From positions 372,001 through 436,000 of the forward strand of contig NZ_QCYM01000001.1 of NCBI RefSeq assembly GCF_003075075.1: a DNA stretch of 64,000 bases, in the 5' to 3' direction. Position numbers and translations under genes: made by a program. The notes beneath the pieces are model-generated. The model saw only the letters and a list, made by a program, of their open reading frames with translations, searched no databases and was not told where the DNA came from. The DNA is from Labrenzia sp. 011. Lineage in GTDB: Bacteria; Pseudomonadota; Alphaproteobacteria; Rhizobiales; Stappiaceae. Positions 35,125-43,844 of the stretch are shown one piece after another (within the stretch, counting starts at the first letter, position 1; each line of letters opens with the position of its first letter).

Positions 35125-35310
35125 GGGCAGTTCCCGGGGGGATCGGGTACTGACCATGTTTCGGTGGCCTCAACCGGAAACGGATCGGGAGCTGCGGGTG
35201 CAGGACGATCCTGAAGCCGTGAGCATCGGGACCCGGACGAGGGGACCGAGGCTCCGTTGAAATTTAGGCAGTGAATGATCGGGAATTCAGGAGAAGAGGA
35301 GAGGCGGCTC

Positions 35311-37092
35311 GTGCTGGGAGTCGCCCGTTCGGCAAACGACAATGCCTGGCGCGAACGCCTCAACGCGGCGCAGGCGCGCACGGCAACAGCCATTGCCCAG
35401 ACGCACGGATTGCCGGATGTTCTCTCCCGGGTAATGGCAGCCCGCAGCGTGCTGCCCGATGAGGCGTCCGAATTTCTCGAGCCCACGATCAAGTCCCTGA
35501 TGCCGGACCCGTCGACGCTGGTGGATATGGATGCCGCCGTGGCCCGTATCGCCGACGCCGTTCAGGCGGAAAAGAAAATTGCCATTTTCGGCGACTACGA
35601 TGTCGACGGGGCCACATCCTCGGCAATCTTCGCGAAATATCTTCAGGGTCTGGGGCTTGATCCCGTCATTCACATTCCCGACCGGATCATCGAAGGGTAC
35701 GGCCCCAATGGTCCGGCGATCGAACAATTGCGGCAGGATGGCGCGCAGTTGCTGGTGACGCTGGACTGCGGCAGCACGTCCTTTGAAGCCTTCGAGACGG
35801 CGCGCAAGCTTGATCTTGACGTCGTGGTGATCGATCACCACCAGGTCGGCGAGACCCTTCCCGACGTCAGGGCGCTGGTCAATCCCAACCGGCAGGACGA
35901 CCTTTCGGGGCAGGGGCATCTGGCGGCTGTCGGCGTGACCTTTCTCTTCCTCGTCGGACTGAACCGGGAACTGCGGCGCCGGGGCGCCTTTCAAGGCAGG
36001 CCTGCGCCCGATCTGATGGCGCTTCTGGATCTTGTCGCCCTCGGCACGGTCTGTGATGTTGTGCCCCTGCAGGGATTGAACCGGGCCTATGTCACCCGCG
36101 GCCTGGCAGTCATGCATCAAAGGCAGAATTACGGACTGACGGCCCTGTCGGATGCCGCCCGTGTGAGCGGCAAGCCCGCCAGCTATCACCTCGGCTTTCT
36201 GCTTGGCCCGCGGATCAATGCCGGCGGACGGATCGGGGATGCCGCGCTTGGGGCCAGACTGCTCACGACGCAGGATCCGCACGAGGCGCGGGCAATTGCC
36301 GAACGTCTCGATCTGCTCAATTCCGAGCGCCAGGCGATGGAAGCGGTGATGCTGGAACAGGCGGGCGCGGAAGCGGCGATGGCCATCGAGGCGCGCGATC
36401 CCTTGGTTCTGCTGACCGGGTCCGATGGCTGGCATCCGGGCATCGTCGGCCTCATAGCCTCCCGGCTGAAAGACGCTCACCGACGGCCGGCCTTTGCCAT
36501 AGCCTATGACGAGAGCGGCAAGGGAACAGGCTCGGGTCGATCGATCGCGGGTGTGGATCTCGGCAAGGCTGTCCGCAAGGCGGTTGACGAGGGACTTCTG
36601 GAAAAAGGCGGCGGCCATGCGATGGCGGCCGGCCTGACCGTGCGCCGGGACAAGGTGGCGGAGCTGGAAGCCTTTTTCAATGACACCCTGGGTGCCGACG
36701 TGGAAGCGGCCTCCGCGCACCGGGAGCTCAAGGTCGATGCGGCGCTGACTGCGACCGGCGCAACGCTCGACCTGCTGGAACTCCTTGAAAAGGCCGGCCC
36801 TTATGGCGCCGGCCATCCGGATCCGGTTTTCGCATTCCCCTCGCATCGGGTTTCGTTTGCCGATGTGGTCGGCAAGGGCCATGTGCGGGCGACCCTGGCG
36901 GCCGGCGACGGCAGCACGCTCAAGGGCATCTGTTTCAAGGCCGAGGACAAGCCGCACGGACAGATGCTGCTGCGCGAGAGGGGCCGTTCCCTGCATGTAG
37001 CCGGAACGCTGTCGATCGATACATGGCAGGGAACCCCCAAGGTTCAATTGCGCATTCTTGATGTGGCGGACCCGCAGAAGGTGCGCGTCTAA
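35311..37092 (+). CDS. recJ: Single-stranded-DNA-specific exonuclease RecJ
   Basis: A 593-residue 5'-3' exonuclease for recombination and mismatch repair. The DHH-family motifs are IFGDYDVDGATSSA, the metal-binding DHH in VVIDHHQVGE, LGPRINAGGRIGDA and the C-terminal DHHA1 motif GGGHAMAAGL. I prefer GTG 35311: a long purine-rich AGGAGAAGAGGAGAGG stretch lies right before it, and the resulting LGVARSANDNAW start resembles rhizobial RecJ. ATG 35275 would add 12 residues. It follows glpX after a gap of about 190 bases. Confidence 0.93.
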   Translation: MLGVARSANDNAWRERLNAAQARTATAIAQTHGLPDVLSRVMAARSVLPDEASEFLEPTIKSLMPDPSTLVDMDAAVARIADAVQAEKKIAIFGDYDVDGATSSAIFAKYLQGLGLDPVIHIPDRIIEGYGPNGPAIEQLRQDGAQLLVTLDCGSTSFEAFETARKLDLDVVVIDHHQVGETLPDVRALVNPNRQDDLSGQGHLAAVGVTFLFLVGLNRELRRRGAFQGRPAPDLMALLDLVALGTVCDVVPLQGLNRAYVTRGLAVMHQRQNYGLTALSDAARVSGKPASYHLGFLLGPRINAGGRIGDAALGARLLTTQDPHEARAIAERLDLLNSERQAMEAVMLEQAGAEAAMAIEARDPLVLLTGSDGWHPGIVGLIASRLKDAHRRPAFAIAYDESGKGTGSGRSIAGVDLGKAVRKAVDEGLLEKGGGHAMAAGLTVRRDKVAELEAFFNDTLGADVEAASAHRELKVDAALTATGATLDLLELLEKAGPYGAGHPDPVFAFPSHRVSFADVVGKGHVRATLAAGDGSTLKGICFKAEDKPHGQMLLRERGRSLHVAGTLSIDTWQGTPKVQLRILDVADPQKVRV

Positions 37093-37189
37093 GCCCTGAC
37101 CGCGCTGCCGTGGTGCCTGAAGCCGTTTACGAAAAGCTAACGCCCTTCACCTACCGTGAATGCTCACGAAGGAATCGCGAGGGGCAATC

Positions 37190-37381
37190 ATGCGCGCTCA
37201 GAATGAGCTTTCGCCGTATTTTGCGGAAATTGACCGGCGCACGGATCGCGCTCTGGCGGGCATCCGGGAGGTTCGCCGGTCGGCAAAACTGCAGGCCCTG
37301 CCGCCAGAACCGAAAGCCGTCATGGTCGGTACCGGATTCCTGATCGTTCTCGCGGCATTTGTCGGCCTGTTTCTCATCTGA
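37190..37381 (+). CDS. Small tail-anchored membrane protein
   Basis: A 63-residue protein. The first two-thirds are charged and probably helical (IDRRTDRALAGIREVRRSA), and the last 20 residues form one hydrophobic helix ending at the C-terminus, so it should sit in the inner membrane as a tail anchor. GAGGGG lies before ATG 37190; ATG 37160 would add ten residues. It lies about 100 bases past recJ. No family is recognised, and it could be a spurious frame, although the ribosome site and clean tail-anchor layout speak for a real gene. Confidence 0.5.
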   Translation: MRAQNELSPYFAEIDRRTDRALAGIREVRRSAKLQALPPEPKAVMVGTGFLIVLAAFVGLFLI

Positions 37382-37552
37382 TCCGGCCGGCTGTCGTTTC
37401 AGCCTTGATCTTCCCCGTTCAACTCATCTATCTCTGGCGCTTCCCGGAGCCCTCTTCGCGTTCGGTTGAACGTTGCCGGGAGGCTCCGATTTCCCGAAGC
37501 CCATCCGTCTGTGCTCCTTCCTGCTCATGGGAGGGCGGGCAGGTCCGGAGTG

Positions 37553-38473
37553 ATGTCGCGTGGCGCCATGTCAGACTATTCAGTTGCTTTGTGGTCCTTC
37601 AATCTCGGCTGCGCACCGGAGTCGGTTGCCGGTCTGGCCGAGAGGATCGAGGAAGGCGTCAGGCGTGCCGCCGATGGTGGAGCCAGGCTGCTGATGCTGC
37701 CGGAATATCTGGTTGAATGCTGCCTGGCCTTCAAGCCGGACGGATTGCCGCCGGAAGAGGAAATGGGGTTTCTGGCCACTGTGGGAGCTGAACTGATCTC
37801 CCTGCTCAGGCCCTTGCCGCAGACCTATGGTGTTTCCCTGCTCGCAGGCTCGATGCCGGTGTCGACAGAAGAGGGAATGACCAACACGGCCGTTCTGCTG
37901 ACCGCAGACGGACGGGAAATCCGTCAGGACAAACTCTGTCTGACCCCCTTCGAACAAAGCCCCGACACCTGGCATTTGACGCCGGGCAGCACATTGCGGG
38001 TTTTCGACCTGGATGGATTGAAGATGGCCATCCTGATCTGCCTTGATGTGGAAATGCCCGCGCTCAGCAGTCTGCTGGCCGGGCACAGTCTGGATCTGCT
38101 GCTGGTGCCGTCCATGACGGAAAAGCCTTCCGGTTATCACCGGGTGTTCGGCTGCGCCCGGGCGCGCGCCGTGGAACTCATGTGCGCCGTCGGGGTTTGT
38201 GGTGTGGTCGGGACGTCGAAGGGAACGACGCAGAACGACACCAACTTTTCCGGTGCGGCGCTCTACCTGCCGTGCGAGGAGGAATTCGGGCACACGGGTG
38301 TTGCGGCGGACGTACCGCCTACGGGAGGGGCTGCCGGCGAGGAGCCTTTTCTGATCGCGCCTGTTCCCTTTGAACAGATGCGTGCTCTGAGATCAGGAAA
38401 AGCCGAGGTCTGGCCGGGAGCCTGGACCGCGGATCATGTGGCGGTCACCGCCGAGCCGGACAGAAAATATTAA
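37553..38473 (+). CDS. Carbon-nitrogen hydrolase (nitrilase superfamily)
   Basis: A 306-residue amidase-type enzyme with the Glu-Lys-Cys triad visible in order: Glu in MLPEYLVE, Lys in RQDKLCLTPFEQ and Cys in LICLDVEMP. The superfamily hydrolyses amides, carbamoyl amines or nitriles through a cysteine thioester. Compared with typical members the nucleophile motif is CLDVE in place of CYD.. or CWE.., placing it in a less characterised branch. The start is ATG 37553 or 37568, with GGAG upstream. It is flanked by the tail-anchored protein gene and a Nudix gene, neither of which suggests a substrate. Confidence 0.8.
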   Translation: MSRGAMSDYSVALWSFNLGCAPESVAGLAERIEEGVRRAADGGARLLMLPEYLVECCLAFKPDGLPPEEEMGFLATVGAELISLLRPLPQTYGVSLLAGSMPVSTEEGMTNTAVLLTADGREIRQDKLCLTPFEQSPDTWHLTPGSTLRVFDLDGLKMAILICLDVEMPALSSLLAGHSLDLLLVPSMTEKPSGYHRVFGCARARAVELMCAVGVCGVVGTSKGTTQNDTNFSGAALYLPCEEEFGHTGVAADVPPTGGAAGEEPFLIAPVPFEQMRALRSGKAEVWPGAWTADHVAVTAEPDRKY

Positions 38474-38515
38474 CATTTCTGCAGTTTAAATTTGCGCACA
38501 AAGTGCACTTTTCAA

Positions 38516-38544
38516 TGGACTGCATCGCGCCGAATCTCTATACA
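38516..38544 (+). promoter_or_regulatory. Possible promoter of the first Nudix-PiT pair
   Basis: TGGACT (38516-38521) and TATACA (38539-38544), each four of six to consensus, are 17 bases apart. Transcription would start about 23 bases before the Nudix ATG. I could not find a clear Pho-box pair in this 100-base gap. Confidence 0.3.
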
Positions 38545-38573
38545 CGCCTTGTTGTCAGAGACCGGGTGTGGAG

Positions 38574-39059
38574 ATGAGATTCGCAAAGGCTATATTGTTA
38601 CCGGATAGTTCGTGGCTGCAAGGTCTCGGTGGTTTGTTTGTCAAACCCGCCAGATTGCAGATCGCGGCCCTGTGCTTTCGGCCCGGCGACAAGGAACCCG
38701 AAATTCTCCTGGTGTCCACACGCGATACCGGCCGCTTGATTCTGCCCAAGGGCTGGCCGGAAAAAGACAAGCCTGCCCATCAGACCGCAATTATCGAAGC
38801 CTATGAGGAAGCCGGGGTGGTGGGGAAAGCGGAACCCAGACCGATGGGGAGTTTCCGCTCCTACAAGGGGCTGTCCAAAGGGGTGAAGATCCGCACGAAG
38901 GTCCTCGTCTTCAAGATCCGCTTCGAAAAGCAACTCGAGGATTTTCCGGAAATCGGACAACGCCAATGCGTGTGGCTGCCGCTGTCCGAAGCCATTGAAG
39001 CGGTCAACGAGCCGGCGCTGAAGCGTTTCCTGCGCCGCAAGCGGTCGGAGATCATGTAA
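38574..39059 (+). CDS. Nudix hydrolase, diphosphoinositol-phosphatase-like, copy 1
   Basis: A 161-residue Nudix-fold protein. The Nudix helix reads GWPEKDKPAHQTA then IEAYEEAGV. The two catalytic Glu of the EExG core remain, but the usual first Glu and the Arg of REUxEE are replaced by Lys and Ile, a pattern seen in the DIPP-like group rather than MutT. Substrates in that group are diphosphoinositol polyphosphates or dinucleoside polyphosphates. The C-terminus is basic. It is followed by a PiT phosphate permease gene, and the same two-gene order recurs at 40827-42923. The copies have identical length and share LQIAALC, ILPKGWP, EEAGV and a SYKG-xx-KxRT stretch. Confidence 0.85.
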   Translation: MRFAKAILLPDSSWLQGLGGLFVKPARLQIAALCFRPGDKEPEILLVSTRDTGRLILPKGWPEKDKPAHQTAIIEAYEEAGVVGKAEPRPMGSFRSYKGLSKGVKIRTKVLVFKIRFEKQLEDFPEIGQRQCVWLPLSEAIEAVNEPALKRFLRRKRSEIM

Positions 39060-39197
39060 ATTATACGGATAATTGTTGAATCTGCTCTTTGCCTGCCGCA
39101 TCCATGTCGTTCTCATAGTGCGATCCGTCACATGACGTGGACACTGTCTGGCGGCTCTTTCCCAAATTAAGTCCGTGACCTTTAGAAGGCTTGTTGC

Positions 39198-40706
39198 GTG
39201 CTGACACAAAAGGACCTGAAGTCCAGGGCCATGGACAAGGATCTCGACCGGATCGGATTTGTCAGCGATGCGGCGGAGTCCATGGGCCGGCGGCTCGCAG
39301 GGCCGGGCGTAGCTCTTGTCTTTCTGGTTATCTGTGCCGCCTTTGCCGCCTCCCAGGTGACCTCCAGCACTTTTTCCGACGCGCTCATTCTGGTCGCTGC
39401 CAGCGCGATCGGGGGCTATCTGGCGCTCAATATCGGTGCGAACGACGTCGCCAACAATGTCGGCCCTGCCGTTGGCGCCCGCGTGATGAGTCTGACCGCG
39501 GCGCTTCTGATCGCAGCGGTCTGCGAAAGTGCCGGGGCCTTGCTTGCCGGGGCGGACGTCGTCTCGACGGTTTCAGGTGACATCCTCAGTCAGAATGACG
39601 TGCGCGACAGTTTCGAGTTCATGCAGGTCATGCTGACGGCCATGGCGGCTTCCGCGCTCTGGATCAACTTTGCGACCGTTATCGGCGCGCCGGTCTCGAC
39701 CACCCATTCCATCATTGGCGGCGTCGTCGGCGCCGGCATCGCCGCCAGCGGCTTTGCCGCAATCAACTGGACCACAATCTCCACCATCGCCGCGACCTGG
39801 GTCATGTCCCCCGTTCTGGGCGGCGTCATCGGTGCTGCCCTGATGGCATTCGTCAATGCCCGGGTGGTCTATGCGCCGGACCGATTGAAGGCGGCCAGGA
39901 TCTGGCTGCCGGTCCTGTTGGGAATCATGGGAACGGTGTTCACCGGATACATTCTGCTGAAGTCGTCGCACAGGGTAATCACCATCCCCGAATGGGCGGC
40001 AATCTGCCTGTCACTGCTGACCGGTCTTGGTGTCTGGTGGTTCTACCGAGGCGTCGTCCGTGACCAGTCGGTGACATTGACCAACAGCGCCCGCAGCCTG
40101 CGGAGCCTGTTCGCTGTACCGCTCATGATCACGGCGGGTCTCCTGTCGTTCGCTCACGGCGCCAATGATGTTGCCAACGCCATCGGGCCGCTGGCGGCTA
40201 TCGTGCTCAGCCAGTCGAACGACTTTCCGGATCTGATCTTCTGGTACATGGAATCGCTCGATCCGGTCGTCCCGATCTGGGTGAGCGCGGTCGGTGCCTT
40301 CGGCATCTCGGCAGGGCTGTTGCTGTTCGGGCGTCGCCTGGTGACCGTGGTCGGCAAGAAAATCACCAAACTGAGCCCTGTCCGCGCTTTCTGCATCACA
40401 CTGTCGACGGCCGCCACCGTGCTGGCTGCTTCTGCCTTTGGCATGCCCGTATCGTCGACTCACATCGCGGTCGGCGCGCTGTTCGGTGTCGGCTTTTACC
40501 GGGAATGGTACCGCAACCGCTATGTCGCGGACGCCGGGGTGATGAAACCCCGAAAGATGCTGAAGAACCGAGAGGAGCGCCGTCGCCGTTTGCTGGTGCG
40601 CCGTGCCTACCTGCTCACCATCGTAGCCGCCTGGGTGGTGACATTGCCCGCTTCCGCCCTGTTGTCGGCCGCATTGTTCCAGTTGCTGCAGCTGATCCTG
40701 GCTTGA
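39198..40706 (+). CDS. PiT-family inorganic phosphate transporter, copy 1
   Basis: A 502-residue inner-membrane permease for phosphate (or metal-phosphate) driven by protons or sodium. Two inverted halves each contain the PiT signature: GANDVANNVGPAVGA near residue 77 and GANDVANAIGPLAA near 320. Each is followed by the GAPVSTTHSI or GMPVSSTHIA motif. About ten to twelve hydrophobic helices surround a central basic loop. The start is GTG 39198 with AGAAGG eight bases upstream. It is preceded by a Nudix gene, and its nearest relative is the second copy 726 bases downstream. Confidence 0.92.
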   Translation: MLTQKDLKSRAMDKDLDRIGFVSDAAESMGRRLAGPGVALVFLVICAAFAASQVTSSTFSDALILVAASAIGGYLALNIGANDVANNVGPAVGARVMSLTAALLIAAVCESAGALLAGADVVSTVSGDILSQNDVRDSFEFMQVMLTAMAASALWINFATVIGAPVSTTHSIIGGVVGAGIAASGFAAINWTTISTIAATWVMSPVLGGVIGAALMAFVNARVVYAPDRLKAARIWLPVLLGIMGTVFTGYILLKSSHRVITIPEWAAICLSLLTGLGVWWFYRGVVRDQSVTLTNSARSLRSLFAVPLMITAGLLSFAHGANDVANAIGPLAAIVLSQSNDFPDLIFWYMESLDPVVPIWVSAVGAFGISAGLLLFGRRLVTVVGKKITKLSPVRAFCITLSTAATVLAASAFGMPVSSTHIAVGALFGVGFYREWYRNRYVADAGVMKPRKMLKNREERRRRLLVRRAYLLTIVAAWVVTLPASALLSAALFQLLQLILA

Positions 40707-40826
40707 GGATTCCGGCGCATATCTCCGTCGCTTCGGGGAAGTGAGAGCGCATCGAGTGCGCTTTTGTTGGACTTTGTCCGTGCATTGAACTACTGTGGTG
40801 GGAAACGTAACGTACGGAAATGAAAC

Positions 40827-41312
40827 GTGTCTTCCATAAATTCCACTGATGTCTATCGACCGTCCCTGTTGCAGAACCTGTTGCTTCTGTTTCAGCGGCC
40901 CTCCCGTCTGCAGATCGCGGCACTTTGCCAGCGTCACCGCAATGGCAAGCGGGAAGTGCTCATGGTGACCTCCAGGACAACCCGCAGGTGGATCCTGCCC
41001 AAGGGCTGGCCGATCGTCTCTCTCCGGGCCCATCGCACGGCGGCCATCGAGGCTTTCGAGGAAGCCGGGGTGATTGGCAGGGCGCGCAAGAAACCTTTTG
41101 CCAGCTTCCAGTCCTACAAGGGCGGGGAAGGGGGGCTGAAGCTCAGGACCAGGGTGCTGGTCTATCTGGTTGATGTCGAGAGCACGACGGACGCGTTTCC
41201 CGAGCGCGGTGAACGGGACGTGCGCTGGTTGTCGATCGAGGAAGCTGTCAGGATTGCCGAGGACCCGGGCCTTGTGCAGGTGCTTCGGAAGCTGGCACGC
41301 TTACCCGGCTAA
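40827..41312 (+). CDS. Nudix hydrolase, diphosphoinositol-phosphatase-like, copy 2
   Basis: A 161-residue paralogue of the Nudix gene at 38574, with a GTG start. The Nudix helix GWPIVSLRAHRTA-AIEAFEEAGV shows the same loss of the first Glu and of the Arg, and the SFQSYKGGEGGLKLRT region matches copy 1. The N-terminus differs (a short Ser/Asn-rich leader, then LLLFQRPSRLQIAALC). Lying directly before the second PiT gene, it suggests that the pair acts as a unit, for example a phosphate- or inositol-pyrophosphate-linked enzyme with its transporter. No substrate can be proved from sequence. Confidence 0.85.
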   Translation: MSSINSTDVYRPSLLQNLLLLFQRPSRLQIAALCQRHRNGKREVLMVTSRTTRRWILPKGWPIVSLRAHRTAAIEAFEEAGVIGRARKKPFASFQSYKGGEGGLKLRTRVLVYLVDVESTTDAFPERGERDVRWLSIEEAVRIAEDPGLVQVLRKLARLPG

Positions 41313-41432
41313 CATTTTTCGGCGAAAACAGATCCAACTGGTTGACGTTTCCAGAGGTTTCTATATGGCAGTCGCGTACAAGCGCCTGCCCGGCAGGACG
41401 TGACTTGCGAGGCCCCCTCTATTGGACCGCCC

Positions 41433-42923
41433 ATGCCGAATCTGAAGAAGCCGACGCTCGACAAAGATCTCGACAAATTCAGTTACATGGAAGAGGCGGC
41501 CGGGTCGCTTGGCCGCGGCCTGATCGCGCCGGGCATCGCCCTGGTCTTCATCGTTCTGTGCGCCCTGGCAGCCGGGGCTTCCATGTCGGGCACACCCGGG
41601 GCCATCGTCATCGTCGCCGCTGCCGCGATCGGCGCATATCTGGCGCTCAATATCGGCGCCAATGATGTTGCCAACAACGTCGGACCGGCGGTCGGCTCCC
41701 GGGCGATGACACTGCTCACGGCCCTGGTGATTGCGGCGGTATTTGAAAGCGCGGGGGCGCTGATCGCCGGCAGTGATGTGGTCGGAACGATCTCCAAGGG
41801 CATCATCGACCCGCAATCGGTGGCAGACGCCAATGTGTTCATGGCGGCCATGATGGCGGCCCTGGTTTCCTCGGCGCTATGGATCAATCTGGCAACCTGG
41901 ATCGGAGCTCCGGTGTCGACGACCCATTCGATCGTCGGGGGTGTCATGGGCGCAGGCATCGCGGCTGCCGGGATCGATGCCGTCAACTGGACCACCATGA
42001 GCAGCATTGCGGCAAGCTGGATCATCTCGCCCTTTCTCGGCGGCCTGATCGCCGCCGGATTTCTGGCCTTCATCAAGACCTTCATCATCTACCGAGACGA
42101 CAAGATCGAGGCCGCCCGGACCTGGGTGCCGGTCCTGATCGGGGTGATGTCTGGAGCATTCGCCAGCTATCTGGTGCTGAAAGGCTTGAAGAACGTCATC
42201 AGGATCGGCATGCCGACGTCGCTGCTCCTGGGCATCGTATTCGGTTTTGCCGTCTGGTTCATTGTGCGTCCCCTGATCCGGCGTCAGTCGGAAGGGCTGG
42301 AGAACCGTAATCAGTCGCTCCGTGTCCTGTTTTCCCTTCCTCTGGTCTGCTCCGCCGCGCTGTTGTCCTTCGCGCACGGAGCCAACGATGTTGCCAACGC
42401 TGTCGGCCCGCTGGCCGCCATCGTGCATACGGCAGAACTGGGCGATGTTGTTGACAAGGTCAGCATTCCGCTCTGGGTCATGGCGGTCGGAGCTTTCGGC
42501 ATTTCCTTCGGCCTGCTGCTGTTCGGCCCGAAGCTGATCCGGATGGTCGGGCAACAGATCACCAAACTCAATCCGATGCGGGCCTATTGCGTTTCACTTT
42601 CCGCGGCGATCACGGTGATTATCGCCTCCGGGCTGGGGCTGCCGGTCAGTTCCACGCATATCGCCGTCGGGGCTGTGTTCGGTGTGGGGTTCTTCCGGGA
42701 ATGGTATACCGAGCGCTCCCTGCGGCGCCTTGAATACGTGAACAAGAAACAGGGCGGCAACAACGTGGTCCGTCCGGTCCGCAACCGCGAGGAACAGGCC
42801 CGTCGTCATCTGGTGCGCCGTGCGCATTTCATGACCATCATCGCGGCATGGATCGTGACGGTTCCGGCCGCCGCCGTTTTGTCGGGCGGGCTTTATTTCG
42901 TGATCATAACGCTGATTTCCTGA
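41433..42923 (+). CDS. PiT-family inorganic phosphate transporter, copy 2
   Basis: A 496-residue phosphate permease closely related to the one at 39198. Both GANDVANNVGPAVGS and GANDVANAVGPLAA signatures and both VSTTHS/VSSTHI motifs are present, and the two proteins stay similar through the C-terminal NREEQARRHLVRRAHF helix. ATG 41433 places LDKDLDK in line with MDKDLDR of copy 1, so I prefer it over GTG 41400. It ends 34 bases before the convergent phosphatase-family gene. Two adjacent paralogues could differ in affinity or in the metal-phosphate taken up. Confidence 0.92.
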   Translation: MPNLKKPTLDKDLDKFSYMEEAAGSLGRGLIAPGIALVFIVLCALAAGASMSGTPGAIVIVAAAAIGAYLALNIGANDVANNVGPAVGSRAMTLLTALVIAAVFESAGALIAGSDVVGTISKGIIDPQSVADANVFMAAMMAALVSSALWINLATWIGAPVSTTHSIVGGVMGAGIAAAGIDAVNWTTMSSIAASWIISPFLGGLIAAGFLAFIKTFIIYRDDKIEAARTWVPVLIGVMSGAFASYLVLKGLKNVIRIGMPTSLLLGIVFGFAVWFIVRPLIRRQSEGLENRNQSLRVLFSLPLVCSAALLSFAHGANDVANAVGPLAAIVHTAELGDVVDKVSIPLWVMAVGAFGISFGLLLFGPKLIRMVGQQITKLNPMRAYCVSLSAAITVIIASGLGLPVSSTHIAVGAVFGVGFFREWYTERSLRRLEYVNKKQGGNNVVRPVRNREEQARRHLVRRAHFMTIIAAWIVTVPAAAVLSGGLYFVIITLIS

Positions 42924-42957
42924 TCAGCCCAACCCATGCCACTATCCGCGTCTGCTG

Positions 42958-43674
42958 TCAGGCGGGAATATGACCCGATGGCTCGAGGGTGAGCGTTGCC
43001 CATACCGGGAGATGGTCGGAGGCAACGCGCGCGGTCTTGGATTTGTGCACGCCGGCCTCTTGCACCGTGAATTCGGGGCTGGTGATGATCCTGTCCAGAC
43101 TGCCGACAGGCATCGGGCTGGGAAAGCTCCGCCCAGGTGTCGTGACCTCGTAGCGCTGCTCGAAAAGTTTCAGGCTGCCTGAGGCATCGCGCCATTCGTT
43201 CAGGTCACCGATCAGCACCGTCGGCAGGTAGTCCAGATGTTCGTGAAGCTGGTGCATCAGCGACGTAATCTGCTTCTTGCGGAAATGCCCCACCAGACTC
43301 AGATGCATTGCCGCGATACGGAATTTTTCACCGTTGACGACAAGATCCGCGGCGACGGCGCCGCGCGGCTCCAGAGTCGGCAGCTCTATCCGCCGGAAAT
43401 CCAGTATTCCGATCGTGTCACGTATCAGGAGGGCATTGCCGTGCCAGCCCAGACTTTTGTCGCTCGTGGCGAAAGGCACAGGCCGGTAGCCGGTTTCTGC
43501 CAGGATGCTCTGCCGGTTCAAGGTGCTTTCACGCGGACCGAAGCGCTTGTCTGCCTCCTGAAGCGCGAGGATGTCGCAATCCAGTTCCTGGATGACCTTG
43601 AGAGTGCGCTCCGGGCGACGGCGCGCGTCCACTCCGATGGATTTCTGAATGTTGTAGGAACCGATTTTGATCAT
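42958..43674 (-). CDS. Endonuclease/exonuclease/phosphatase-family protein
   Basis: A 238-residue member of the EEP (DNase I-like) superfamily, metal-dependent phosphodiesterases. The landmarks are SYNIQKSIG at the start, the metal Glu of LALQEADKRFG, the GDLNEWRD motif, SLDRIITS and the terminal ASDHLPVWA. ATG 43674 directly precedes the conserved first strand; a frame reaching 43872 would overlap the sox terminator and has no conserved content. Known members act on DNA, sphingomyelin, inositol phosphates or other phosphodiesters, so the substrate is open. It follows the sox genes on the same strand, but the terminator at 43782 should separate them. Confidence 0.82.
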   Translation of the reverse strand: MIKIGSYNIQKSIGVDARRRPERTLKVIQELDCDILALQEADKRFGPRESTLNRQSILAETGYRPVPFATSDKSLGWHGNALLIRDTIGILDFRRIELPTLEPRGAVAADLVVNGEKFRIAAMHLSLVGHFRKKQITSLMHQLHEHLDYLPTVLIGDLNEWRDASGSLKLFEQRYEVTTPGRSFPSPMPVGSLDRIITSPEFTVQEAGVHKSKTARVASDHLPVWATLTLEPSGHIPA

Positions 43675-43781
43675 GCTGGACAGATTGGCGGGCGTTCGCC
43701 TGCAATTGCAAGCGCGCAGAAAGAGGGATGTGCCACGCCGCTGGTTTCCGGATTGGTGTTTTGACAAGACAAGCATACGAA

Positions 43782-43816
43782 CAAACCCCTTGCAGTTCGT
43801 TACCGTCTGCAAGGGG
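43782..43816 (-). terminator. Intrinsic terminator of the soxBDAG operon
   Basis: A perfect ten-base stem CCCCTTGCAG/CTGCAAGGGG (43786-43795 and 43807-43816) with an 11-base loop is followed leftward by TTTGTT. It begins 28 bases after the soxG stop, the expected place for the end of the operon. Confidence 0.75.
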
Positions 43817-43844
43817 CGTGCATGTTTTTCCCGGACCGGGATGA

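Noticed and set aside
32812-35157. Minus-strand open frame of 780 codons opposite hom and glpX
   Set aside because: It spans two unrelated, fully motif-bearing plus-strand genes and so cannot be one real protein; it is a shadow.
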